Assembly: GCA_041584475.1 (NCBI GenBank)
Contig: JBFHDX010000157.1
Span: 1-6,876, forward strand
Length of the DNA: 6,876 nucleotides
Direction: 5' to 3'
DNA from: JBFHDX01 sp041584475
Lineage (GTDB): Bacteria; Pseudomonadota; Alphaproteobacteria; UBA8366; JADFVY01
Made by a program: the position numbers and the translations under genes
Shown: positions 1 to 5,662 of the stretch, in pieces
Numbering within the stretch: the first letter of the stretch is position 1
How the letters are laid out: each line of letters opens with the position of its first letter
Notes under the pieces: generated by a model
Seen by the model: the letters and a program-made list of their open reading frames with translations, nothing else
What the model was told of the DNA's origin: nothing
The model's database searches: none

Positions 1-510
1 ATCCGCGTCTTCAACGGCTGGGACAACGACGCGCCCGAGCTCGATCCGCTGACCGTCGACTGGAAATCGCTCGGCAACGGCCGCGTGCCGTACCGGCTGC
101 GCCAGGATGCCGGGCCGAACAACGCGCTCGGCCGGGTCAAGTTCATGCTGCCGAACCGGTTCGACGTCTATCTGCACGACACGCCTTCGCGCGAGCTCTT
201 CGCCAAGTCGGTGCGCGCGTTCAGCTCGGGCTGCATACGCCTGAAGGAGCCGATGCGGCTCGCCGAGTACGTGCTCGCCGACGTGCCGGGCTGGGACCGC
301 GCCCGCATCGACAGCGTCGTCGCCTCGGGCAAGACAACGGTCGTCCGGCTGCCGCAGGGGATACCGGTGCATCTCACCTACTCGACCGTCTGGTTCGGCG
401 AGGGCGGGACGATCCACTTCCGCGACGACGTCTACGGCCGCGACGGGCTGCTGCTCAAGGCGCTGTTCGGCCGCGTGCCGAAGGTCAAGCAGGCCAGGGA
501 GGACCGCTGA
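1..510 (+). CDS. L,D-transpeptidase (YcbB/LdtD-like), C-terminal part
   Basis: This is a partial gene: the reading frame is open from base 1 and ends with TGA at 508-510, leaving 169 residues. It contains the YkuD-type catalytic signature. HDTP lies at visible residues 59-62 and RAFSSGCIRL at 72-81, with H59 and the nucleophile C78. Enzymes of this family work in the periplasm. They cut the tetrapeptide stem of peptidoglycan and make 3-3 cross-links, or attach proteins or D-amino acids. The long tail after the Cys motif (about 90 residues, including GIPVHLTYSTVWF) resembles the large YcbB/LdtD group rather than small YkuD or ErfK proteins, which end soon after the motif. The N-terminal signal, the substrate-binding insert and the peptidoglycan-binding domain would lie before the window. 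The next gene is convergent, with 37 bases between the two stops. The downstream plus-strand M15 peptidase matches the ycbB-ycbK order of E. coli. Family is secure; exact physiological role is inferred. Confidence 0.93.
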   Translation: MRVFNGWDNDAPELDPLTVDWKSLGNGRVPYRLRQDAGPNNALGRVKFMLPNRFDVYLHDTPSRELFAKSVRAFSSGCIRLKEPMRLAEYVLADVPGWDRARIDSVVASGKTTVVRLPQGIPVHLTYSTVWFGEGGTIHFRDDVYGRDGLLLKALFGRVPKVKQAREDR

Positions 511-547
511 TCGCGCGCGGCGTCGACGCGACGCGCCGGGCATACAG

Positions 548-1687
548 CTAGGGGCGTGCGACGAGGTACAGGCGGAACCGGTCGCCGTCGCGCCGGTGGT
601 AGTAGAGCCGCCGCCCGTCGGGCGCGATCGTAGGCCCTTCGACGAATCCGGATATCGATGCGATCTGCCGCGGCGTGCCGAAGGGGCCGGCCGTTGTCGC
701 CCTCGTCGCGACCATGATCTGCGAGGCGGCGCCGACGAGTTCGCCGTTCGCGAAGGCGAAGCGGGCGCGCGTGAAGTAGAGCTCGCGCTCGTCCGCCGAC
801 AGCGCCGGCGCGTATTCGAGGGCGTCGCTGTTGATCGCGGCGAAGATCTCGCGCGAGTCCGGCGCCGTGACGAAGCCGTCGGCGGTCAGGTGCGCGACGC
901 GCAGATCCGAGGTCTTCGGGATATTGTGCCGCACGTTCCATTCGTTGACGCAGTAATACAGCGTGCGGCCGTCGGCGCTGATCTCCGCATCCATGTTGAG
1001 CATGCCGGGCCGGCCCGGCGCCACGTCGCCGGCGACGAGGCGTAGCCCGCTCACGCCGCCGTCGACGAAACGCGCCGTGTGCAACGTCGCCAGCCGCGCC
1101 GCGTAATCGCGCGGCGAGACGAAGTAGAGCTGGCCGTTCGCGTCGAGCGACGGGGCGCCGTCGACGCTCGGGGAATTGGCGCCCCTTACCGGGCCGCGGT
1201 ACCGGAAGGTCAGCTCGTCGACGCGCTCCGCATAATGCAGGTCGGGCGGCACGCCGTCGCGCGGCTGACTGTTGAACACCAGATACCGGCCGTCGCGGGT
1301 GATGAAGGGTTCCATGGCGCCGAGCGCCTCGTCGTAGCCGGCGATCGTCACGCGACGCGGCGCCCCGAACGCCGTGTCGACCGGGCCGCCGGCGGCGGCG
1401 TCCGGCGCGCTGACGGGCTCGCGGCGCTCCAGCGCGGCGATGACGGAATCGAGTATCGCCTCGCCCTCGGCCACCTCACCGCGGTCGAAATGCGCCTTCG
1501 CACGATGCATGCGCGCGACGATCGGCGCGACGTCTTCGCCCACCTCGGCGCGGGCGACGATCAGCGACTTCGCGCGCTCGGCCTTCGCCTCCAGCCGGGC
1601 GACCGTCGCACCGTCGGGCGCGCAGCCGGCGAGCAGGGCGACGGCGAGCACGACTGCAGCCAAGAGGCGGGGGGTCCGGTGGGCCAT
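548..1687 (-). CDS. Lipoprotein with PD40/TolB-like beta-propeller repeats
   Basis: The product has 379 residues. A lipoprotein signal occupies residues 1-21, with a basic start, a hydrophobic Leu/Ala/Val core and the lipobox LLAGC; the lipidated Cys is C22. Residue +2 is Ala rather than Asp, which under the Lol rule favours the outer membrane. Residues about 28-90 look like a charged, Ala-rich helical segment. From about 110 to the end there are five PD40-type repeats of the form 'sxDGrxLYf': near 126-140 (FITRDGRYLVFNS), 179-191, 234-246, 293-305 and 352-364. Such repeats build TolB-like or WD40-like propellers that usually bind proteins. No catalytic motif is visible. The gene lies against both flanking cell-wall genes, so a link to the envelope is plausible but only by position. 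Start choice: the ATG at 1687 is the one that puts the signal peptide at the N-terminus. No Shine-Dalgarno is visible before it, and a TAGAAT box lies 6 bases upstream. Confidence 0.88.
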   Translation of the reverse strand: MAHRTPRLLAAVVLAVALLAGCAPDGATVARLEAKAERAKSLIVARAEVGEDVAPIVARMHRAKAHFDRGEVAEGEAILDSVIAALERREPVSAPDAAAGGPVDTAFGAPRRVTIAGYDEALGAMEPFITRDGRYLVFNSQPRDGVPPDLHYAERVDELTFRYRGPVRGANSPSVDGAPSLDANGQLYFVSPRDYAARLATLHTARFVDGGVSGLRLVAGDVAPGRPGMLNMDAEISADGRTLYYCVNEWNVRHNIPKTSDLRVAHLTADGFVTAPDSREIFAAINSDALEYAPALSADERELYFTRARFAFANGELVGAASQIMVATRATTAGPFGTPRQIASISGFVEGPTIAPDGRRLYYHRRDGDRFRLYLVARP

Positions 1688-1693
1688 GCGACC

Positions 1694-1699
1694 ATTCTA
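1694..1699 (-). promoter_or_regulatory. Possible -10 box (TAGAAT) directly before the lipoprotein gene
   Basis: On the minus strand TAGAAT matches the sigma-70 -10 consensus at five of six bases and ends 6 bases before the ATG at 1687. If used, transcription would begin at or next to the start codon, giving a leaderless message. This would fit the absence of a Shine-Dalgarno. No good -35 hexamer is found at 15-18 bp, so this is a weak call. Confidence 0.25.
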
Positions 1700-1752
1700 G
1701 CGGCTTTTCGGTGAACAAAACGCTGCACGCGCGAGTGGTCCGCCCGAAATTG

Positions 1753-1782
1753 TTGCTATTTCAACCAACGGTCTGATATAAT
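1753..1782 (+). promoter_or_regulatory. Sigma-70-type promoter with extended -10 for the M15 peptidase gene
   Basis: A perfect TATAAT lies at 1777-1782, preceded by TG at 1774-1775 (TGnTATAAT, an extended -10). A -35-like TTGCTA at 1753-1758 matches TTGACA at four of six positions, with an 18-bp spacer. The surrounding bases (about 1748-1800) are strikingly AT-rich compared with the rest of the window. The predicted start of transcription is near 1789-1790, about 50 bases before the GTG start of the downstream gene. The palindrome at 1797-1815 would fall within the first transcribed bases. Confidence 0.7.
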
Positions 1783-1796
1783 TAGCAAAAAATTAA

Positions 1797-1815
1797 CCTT
1801 AACGGCCCGTTAAGG
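1797..1815. repeat. Perfect 9-bp inverted repeat, possible operator or 5' UTR hairpin
   Basis: CCTTAACGG and its exact reverse complement CCGTTAAGG flank a single C at 1806. A further TTAAC at 1793-1797 makes a direct repeat with the TTAAC at 1799-1803, so three TTAAC boxes occur in 21 bases. The site begins about 8 bases after the predicted transcription start and ends 11 bases before the Shine-Dalgarno at 1827. It could bind a dimeric repressor. In RNA it could fold as an 8-bp stem with a GCC loop. It is not a terminator, because no T-run follows. Confidence 0.5.
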
Positions 1816-1826
1816 GCGAGTTGACT

Positions 1827-1832
1827 GGGGAG
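1827..1832 (+). promoter_or_regulatory. Ribosome binding site that sets the GTG start of the M15 peptidase
   Basis: GGGGAG is followed by seven bases and then GTG at 1840. The alternative in-frame ATG at 1849 would have a 16-base gap to this site and no better one nearby, so GTG is preferred. Confidence 0.65.
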
Positions 1833-1839
1833 ATACGGG

Positions 1840-2412
1840 GTGAACGAAATGGCGAAACCCTGCGGTGGAGCAAGCCGCAGGCAATTCTTGGCAGGGATCG
1901 TTGCGGCCGGCGTGAGTCTGTCGCCCGCGGGCGCGCTCGCCGGCGTTATCGAGGAGCGGGTGCGGCGCCTCAGGTTCGTCAACGTACGGATCGGCGAAGC
2001 CATCGATATCACGTACTGGCACGGGGGCCGGTACATTCCGGAGGCGCTTTCGCAGATCAGCTTTTTGCTGCGCGACACGCTGAGCGGCGAGATCAAGCCG
2101 ATCGATCCGCGCCTCGTCGACCTGATGTACGGCGTGCGCCGGATGCTCCGCTCCGACGCGCCCTACGCGGTGATCTCGGGCTACCGCACGCCGCGTACCA
2201 ACCGGCTGCTGGCACGCCGGAAGCGGGGCGTGGCGACGAACAGCCTGCACATGGAGGGCATGGCCGTCGACCTGCTGTTGCCGGGCAAGACCCTCCGCTC
2301 GGTCGCCGAGACGGCGCGCACGTTCCGCTGCGGCGGCGTCGGCTACTACCCGAGATCGAACTTCGTCCATCTCGACATCGGCCCGGTACGCACCTGGACC
2401 GCGCGCGTCTGA
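1840..2412 (+). CDS. YcbK-like M15 family Zn peptidase (DUF882) with Tat signal
   Basis: The product has 190 residues. A twin-arginine signal is visible at residues 12-19 (SRRQFLAG), followed by a hydrophobic Ala/Gly/Val stretch to about residue 35, so the mature enzyme should be periplasmic and exported folded. The M15/DUF882 core follows, with SGYRTPRTN at 113-121, SLHMEGMAVDL at 136-146 and NFVHLDIGPVRTW at 174-186. Likely zinc ligands are H137, D144 and H177, the order typical of D-Ala-D-Ala metallopeptidases. Size is close to E. coli YcbK (MepK), which cuts the 3-3 cross-links that L,D-transpeptidases make. The partial L,D-transpeptidase gene upstream on the same strand fits that pairing. 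Here the two genes are not adjacent: the peptidase has its own promoter at 1753-1782 and a GGGGAG site seven bases before its GTG start. Family is secure; 3-3 endopeptidase specificity is inferred from the YcbK resemblance. Confidence 0.92.
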   Translation: MNEMAKPCGGASRRQFLAGIVAAGVSLSPAGALAGVIEERVRRLRFVNVRIGEAIDITYWHGGRYIPEALSQISFLLRDTLSGEIKPIDPRLVDLMYGVRRMLRSDAPYAVISGYRTPRTNRLLARRKRGVATNSLHMEGMAVDLLLPGKTLRSVAETARTFRCGGVGYYPRSNFVHLDIGPVRTWTARV

Positions 2413-2470
2413 CCCATCGTCGATCGCGGTCGCGCCCGGACGTCTCCCGGCCGGCCCACCGCAAAAGAGG

Positions 2471-2492
2471 GGCCCGGCGCGAGCGCCGGGCC
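2471..2492 (-). terminator. Strong GC hairpin with T-rich tail on the minus strand
   Basis: GGCCCGGCGC and its perfect reverse complement flank GA; as RNA this gives a 9-bp stem with a CGAG loop. Reading on the minus strand the stem is followed by CCTCTTTTGC, a short T-run, which suits an intrinsic terminator for the dehydrogenase gene ending at 2522. The M15 peptidase gene converges on the same spot, so the hairpin may also serve the plus strand, although it has no T-run on that side. Confidence 0.65.
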
Positions 2493-2521
2493 GGGAGGAG
2501 TTCCACGGGGAGAAACCGGGA

Positions 2522-4090
2522 TCAGATCGCGTTCTTCGCCATCTGGTCCGCGATGAAATCGGCCTGGCGGATCGCCAGCGTCACGATCGTCAGCGTCGGG
2601 TTTTCGGCCGCCCCGGTCGTGAACTGGCTGCCATCCGAGATGAACAGGTTGGCGATGTCGTGCGTCTGCCCCCACCCGTTGCACACGCCGTCGCGCGCGT
2701 TCGCGCTCATCCGGCAGGTGCCGAGATTGTGCGTCGACGGATAGGGCGGCACCGCGTAGGTCTTCTTGGCACCGACCGCATCGTACACGGCGGCGCCCTG
2801 CCGGTAGGCGTGGTTGCGCAGGGCGACGTCGTTCGGGTGGTCGTCGAAATGCACGTTCGGCACCGGCAGCCCGTATTTGTCGCGCTCGGTCGGGTGCAGT
2901 TCGACCCGGTTGCTTTCCTGCGGCATGTCCTCGCCGACGATCCACATCCCCGCCATGTGATTGTAGTCGTCGAGCGCGGCGCAGAAATCGGCGCCCCAGC
3001 CGCCGGGATCGAGGAATGCCGCCATGAAGGGCAGACCCAGCGACAGCGTCTCGAGCTCGTAGCCGCCGGCGAACCCCCGCGCCGGATCGTGTCCTGCTTC
3101 GTCCGAAATGATGCCGGCCATCGTCGTGCCGCGGTGCATGTTCACCGGCTTCTCGAACGTTGCGTACACCGAGCCGGTGGTGTGTCGCATGTAGTTCTTG
3201 CCGACCTGGCCGGAGCTGTTGGCGAGCCCGTCGGGATAGGTCGATGACGCCGAGTTGAGCAGCAGCCGTGGCGTCTCGATCGAGTTGCCGGCCACGCATA
3301 CGATGCGCGCCCTCTGCAGCTGACGATTGCCGTCGGCATCGGCGTAGAGGACGCCGGTCACCTTGCCGTCGGGACCGTGCTCGATCTGCAACGCCTGCGC
3401 CTCGGGGCGCAGGTCGAGGCGGCCCGTCGCCTCCGCCTTGGGGATCTCGACGTAGCCCGTCGACCACTTCGCGCCCACCTTGCAACCCTGGAAACAGAAG
3501 CCGATCTGCTGGCAGCCGGGGCGGCCGTCGCGCGCCCGGCTGTTGATCGCCATGCGTCCCGTGTGCACGTTCTTGTAGCCGAGCTTCTTCGCCCCGGCGT
3601 ACATGACCTTGAAATTGTTGTTGCCGGGCAGGCCGGGAATGCCGTTCGTGCGCGTCACGCCCATCTTGTCCTCGGCCTTGGCGTAGTACGGCTCGAGATC
3701 CTGCAGCGTGAGCGGCCAGTCGAGCAGGCTCGCGCCCTTGATGTCGCCGTATTCCGAACGCACCCGGAATTCGTGCTCCTGGAAGCGCAGCGAGGCGCCG
3801 GCCCAGTGCACGGTCGAGCCGCCGACCGTCTTGCAGATCCACGCCGGCAGGTTCGGGAAGTCCTTCGATACGCGCCACGCGCCCGACGTCGTCCGCATGT
3901 CGAGCCAGGACAGCTGCACGAACGAGTTCCACTCGTCGTTCACGAAATCCTCGATGCCGTAGCGCTTGCCGGCCTCCAGCAGCACCACGTTGACGCCCTT
4001 CTGGCACAGCTCGTTGGCCAGCGTGCCGCCGCCGGCGCCGGAGCCGATCACCACGACGACCGACTCGTCGTTGAGTCCGTAATTCGCCAT
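2522..4090 (-). CDS. GMC-family FAD dehydrogenase, large (catalytic) subunit
   Basis: The product has 522 residues and lacks a signal peptide. The N-terminal Rossmann motif GSGAGGGTLANE (16-27) with E39 after the second strand binds the ADP part of FAD. GGSTVHWAG (90-98) is the second FAD contact; its H95 sits where pyranose 2-oxidase carries the His that bonds FAD. Cysteines C193, C199 and C203 form a compact C-x5-C-x3-C group, reminiscent of the Fe-S-binding region of bacterial FAD-dependent glucose dehydrogenase alpha subunits. The C-terminal block STHNLGTCRM (452-461) supplies catalytic H454, and AENPTLTIVTLAIR (495-508) supplies the paired N497 and the closing FAD contact. The family oxidises alcohol groups of sugars, sugar acids or polyols; the substrate cannot be read here. 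The gene starts 21 bases after the small-subunit gene, with GGGAGG seven bases before ATG. The two probably form a periplasmic complex using the small subunit's Tat signal. Confidence 0.92.
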   Translation of the reverse strand: MANYGLNDESVVVVIGSGAGGGTLANELCQKGVNVVLLEAGKRYGIEDFVNDEWNSFVQLSWLDMRTTSGAWRVSKDFPNLPAWICKTVGGSTVHWAGASLRFQEHEFRVRSEYGDIKGASLLDWPLTLQDLEPYYAKAEDKMGVTRTNGIPGLPGNNNFKVMYAGAKKLGYKNVHTGRMAINSRARDGRPGCQQIGFCFQGCKVGAKWSTGYVEIPKAEATGRLDLRPEAQALQIEHGPDGKVTGVLYADADGNRQLQRARIVCVAGNSIETPRLLLNSASSTYPDGLANSSGQVGKNYMRHTTGSVYATFEKPVNMHRGTTMAGIISDEAGHDPARGFAGGYELETLSLGLPFMAAFLDPGGWGADFCAALDDYNHMAGMWIVGEDMPQESNRVELHPTERDKYGLPVPNVHFDDHPNDVALRNHAYRQGAAVYDAVGAKKTYAVPPYPSTHNLGTCRMSANARDGVCNGWGQTHDIANLFISDGSQFTTGAAENPTLTIVTLAIRQADFIADQMAKNAI

Positions 4091-4111
4091 GTCACATCCT
4101 CCCTTCCCGCG

Positions 4112-4660
4112 TCATTCCGGCTTGGGACTCGCCGTCTCCGGCGGGTCGGGAAGCCAGGCGAGATCATTGAAGCCGCGATGCAGGTAACCGCCCTTGTCAA
4201 AGGACGGCCCCTCGTATCCGAACTTCCTCCACAGGTCGGGCTGGTTGTAGAGGGCGACGACCGACGTGCCGCGAACCTCCTGGAACAGCGGGTCCGACGC
4301 CATGCCCTTCAGCATCGCCACCTGCTGCGCCGCGGCGGCGTCCTTGAACGGCTTGCCCAGGGCCCGGTCGAGCCGGGCGATGCCGTCGCTCAGCATCTTC
4401 GCCTTGGCGGGATCGGCGGCCGCCTTGCCGTCGATCGCCTCGACGACGCCGACATAGTAACGGTCCTCCAGGCGGTCGTGCGGATAGATGCGCCGGGTCA
4501 TCACCAGCAGCGTCGCGGCCTGCCTCGAGCTCAGCGCCTTCGTGCTGATCGTCGCGGCCAGCGCATCGGCCCACGGGCCGAGCGCCACCAGGCCGGCACC
4601 CGCCGCCGCCGCGGCACTGCCGCGCAGGAAGGTTCTGCGATCGACATCTCTCTTTTTCAT
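4112..4660 (-). CDS. Gluconate 2-dehydrogenase subunit 3 family protein (Tat-exported small subunit)
   Basis: The product has 182 residues. The N-terminus carries a clear twin-arginine signal, DRRTFLRG at residues 7-14. An Ala/Gly-rich hydrophobic stretch follows, with a likely cleavage site after ADALA near residue 35. The mature part contains LLVMTRRIYPHDRLEDRYYVGVV-type sequence (about 51-73) and a tail with DLWRKFGYEGPSFDKGGYLHRGF, typical of the small subunit that partners GMC dehydrogenases. In known FAD-dependent glucose, gluconate and sorbitol dehydrogenases this subunit is needed for maturation and for Tat export of the signal-less flavoprotein. The arrangement here, small subunit first and flavoprotein 21 bases later, agrees. 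An AAGGAGG site lies nine bases before the ATG. An earlier ATG at 4669, inside that spacing, runs straight into TGA, which confirms the chosen start. The family's usual third partner, a cytochrome c, is not encoded nearby. Confidence 0.87.
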   Translation of the reverse strand: MKKRDVDRRTFLRGSAAAAAGAGLVALGPWADALAATISTKALSSRQAATLLVMTRRIYPHDRLEDRYYVGVVEAIDGKAAADPAKAKMLSDGIARLDRALGKPFKDAAAAQQVAMLKGMASDPLFQEVRGTSVVALYNQPDLWRKFGYEGPSFDKGGYLHRGFNDLAWLPDPPETASPKPE

Positions 4661-4692
4661 CCGGGCATTCCTCCTTGTTCTGTCGCCTCGTC

Positions 4693-4714
4693 GGCGGCGC
4701 GCGCCGGCGCCGCC
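4693..4714 (-). other. GC-rich hairpin between the glyoxalase and small-subunit genes
   Basis: GGCGGCGC (4693-4700) and GCGCCGCC (4707-4714) form an 8-bp stem with a 6-base GC loop. It sits in the 86-base gap between the VOC gene stop and the small-subunit start. No T-run follows on the minus strand, so it is not a classical terminator. It could reduce read-through from the glyoxalase gene or be chance in GC-rich DNA. Confidence 0.3.
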
Positions 4715-4746
4715 GCCTGATCGGGTCCGCCACGGAGGCCGGGCGC

Positions 4747-5142
4747 CTACTGGTATCGGCCGTGCCGCTCGAGCACTTCGATCTTGTAGCCGTCCGGATC
4801 CTGCACGAAGAAGAACCGCGCCATCAGCGAGCCGTCGCGGTGGAATTCCTTGACGTCGTTCGGCTCGAGGCCGAGCGCGCGGAACCGCTCGTATTCCGCC
4901 CGCACGTCGTCAACGCAGACCGCGACATGGCCGTAGCCGGAACCGTGCGTATAGGGCTCCGCCTGGCCGTGGTTCCAGGTCAGCTCGATTTCGAAGTCGT
5001 TCTCGTCGTTGCGCAGATAGGCCAGCGTGAAGCCGTCGAAATCGAAACGGTCCGCAAGCTTGAGCCCGAATGCACGGTCGTAGAAATCGAGCGAGCGGTC
5101 GAGGTCGAGCACCCGGATCATCGTGTGGATCGCCTTGGCCAC
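4747..5142 (-). CDS. gloA: Lactoylglutathione lyase (glyoxalase I, VOC family)
   Basis: The product has 131 residues, close to E. coli GloA in length. It starts with IHTMIRVLDLDRSLDFYDRAFG (5-26), the classic first beta-alpha half, and ends with VQDPDGYKIEVLER (113-126). By comparison with the known E. coli enzyme the metal ligands are H6, E53 (in IELTWN), H72 (in GYGHVAV) and E122 (in YKIEV); all four are present. The enzyme isomerises the hemithioacetal of methylglyoxal and glutathione to S-lactoylglutathione in the cytoplasm. The segment around 97-110 (VKEFHRDGSLMARFFF) differs from standard GloA, so a related VOC substrate is possible. The start is GTG at 5142, with GAGGGAGG seven bases upstream. 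The gene follows the ribbon-helix-helix gene by 83 bases and precedes the dehydrogenase genes by 86 bases, all on one strand. Co-transcription is possible but not proven. Confidence 0.85.
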   Translation of the reverse strand: MAKAIHTMIRVLDLDRSLDFYDRAFGLKLADRFDFDGFTLAYLRNDENDFEIELTWNHGQAEPYTHGSGYGHVAVCVDDVRAEYERFRALGLEPNDVKEFHRDGSLMARFFFVQDPDGYKIEVLERHGRYQ

Positions 5143-5149
5143 GGTCGCG

Positions 5150-5157
5150 CCTCCCTC
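5150..5157 (-). promoter_or_regulatory. Ribosome binding site that sets the GTG start of the glyoxalase gene
   Basis: GAGGGAGG on the minus strand lies seven bases before GTG at 5142. The conserved H6 metal ligand requires a start at or very near this codon, so this site and the homology agree. Confidence 0.7.
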
Positions 5158-5225
5158 GTTCCGCAGCGATACTCCCTGGCGGCAAGGTTACGCCGTCAAC
5201 GGTGCGACGTGGTGTTAGCCGAATA

Positions 5226-5609
5226 CTACAGTACGGCGCGCCGCGACTCGGCCGGACGGTCACCGGCGATGCGGCCGGAGCCGGCGCGGCGCCCGGCGCG
5301 CTTCGCGCCCTGCGCCCGCAGTTCCGCCTGCGCGGCCGCCAGCGTCTCGTTCCGCCGCTCCATGAATTTCGTGCACGACACGCGCAGCAGCGAGGCGAAA
5401 TTGCGGACCTCGCCGCGCATTTCCAGCACCTCGTCGTAGAGCACGGACAAGAAGCGCGGCGTCGTCATGCCCTGCTGCCCGGCGATCTCGTCGAGAATAT
5501 CCCAGTACGTGCCTTCCAGCCGTATCGACGTGGAATGCCCGCCAAGGCGCAGCGAGCGGGTGACCGGCTCATAGCTGGCGGGGTCCTGCCCCGCGAAGAT
5601 GCGACACAT
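5226..5609 (-). CDS. Ribbon-helix-helix domain protein, putative DNA-binding regulator
   Basis: The product has 127 residues when started at the ATG at 5609, which has AGGGAGG five bases upstream; a longer frame extends to 5975 but runs antisense through the helicase gene and is not coding there. Residues 25-63 look like an RHH_4-type ribbon-helix-helix fold. A strand HSTSIRLEG (25-33) is followed by helix 1 (about YWDILDEIAGQQG, 35-47) and, after MTTPR, helix 2 (about 51-63). RHH proteins bind DNA as dimers through the strand. A second conserved-looking block, NFASLLRVSCTKFMERR (70-86), follows, then a basic, Arg/Ala/Gly-rich tail of about 35 residues. The N-terminal MCRIFAGQDP is unusual and, as I recall, characteristic of a proteobacterial RHH subgroup of unknown targets. 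The gene is divergent from the helicase gene and upstream of the glyoxalase gene. Fold assignment is fairly sure; any target gene is speculation. Confidence 0.8.
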   Translation of the reverse strand: MCRIFAGQDPASYEPVTRSLRLGGHSTSIRLEGTYWDILDEIAGQQGMTTPRFLSVLYDEVLEMRGEVRNFASLLRVSCTKFMERRNETLAAAQAELRAQGAKRAGRRAGSGRIAGDRPAESRRAVL

Positions 5610-5662
5610 GATTTCCTCCCTGTGCTCTTTGCCGGGGTCGCCCGGCTTGCTTGTTTCCACCG

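Noticed and set aside
513..536. Imperfect GC hairpin between the convergent transpeptidase and lipoprotein stops
   Set aside because: A GCGCG/CGCGC stem with an internal mismatch and an inner GCGTCGACGC palindrome exists, but no T-run follows on either strand and such pairs are common in this base composition.
1821..2744. A 307-codon plus-strand open frame with a TTG start across the M15 gene
   Set aside because: It is out of frame with the M15 motifs and runs through the terminator hairpin into the antisense of the dehydrogenase gene.
2346..4007. A 553-codon minus-strand open frame overlapping the dehydrogenase gene
   Set aside because: It is a shadow frame of the dehydrogenase gene: the GMC motifs are all in the other frame, and the translation is low-complexity Arg/Gly/Ala without any recognisable domain.
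3377..4720. A 447-codon plus-strand open frame antisense to the dehydrogenase subunits
   Set aside because: Long antisense frames are expected in GC-rich DNA. This one is Arg/His/Ala-rich, spans two real genes and their gap, and has no domain signature.
5169..5199. TTGACG / GAGTAT as a promoter for the glyoxalase gene
   Set aside because: The minus-strand TTGACG is good, but the only -10-like hexamer has three of six matches and sits 19 bp away, so I do not list it as a feature.
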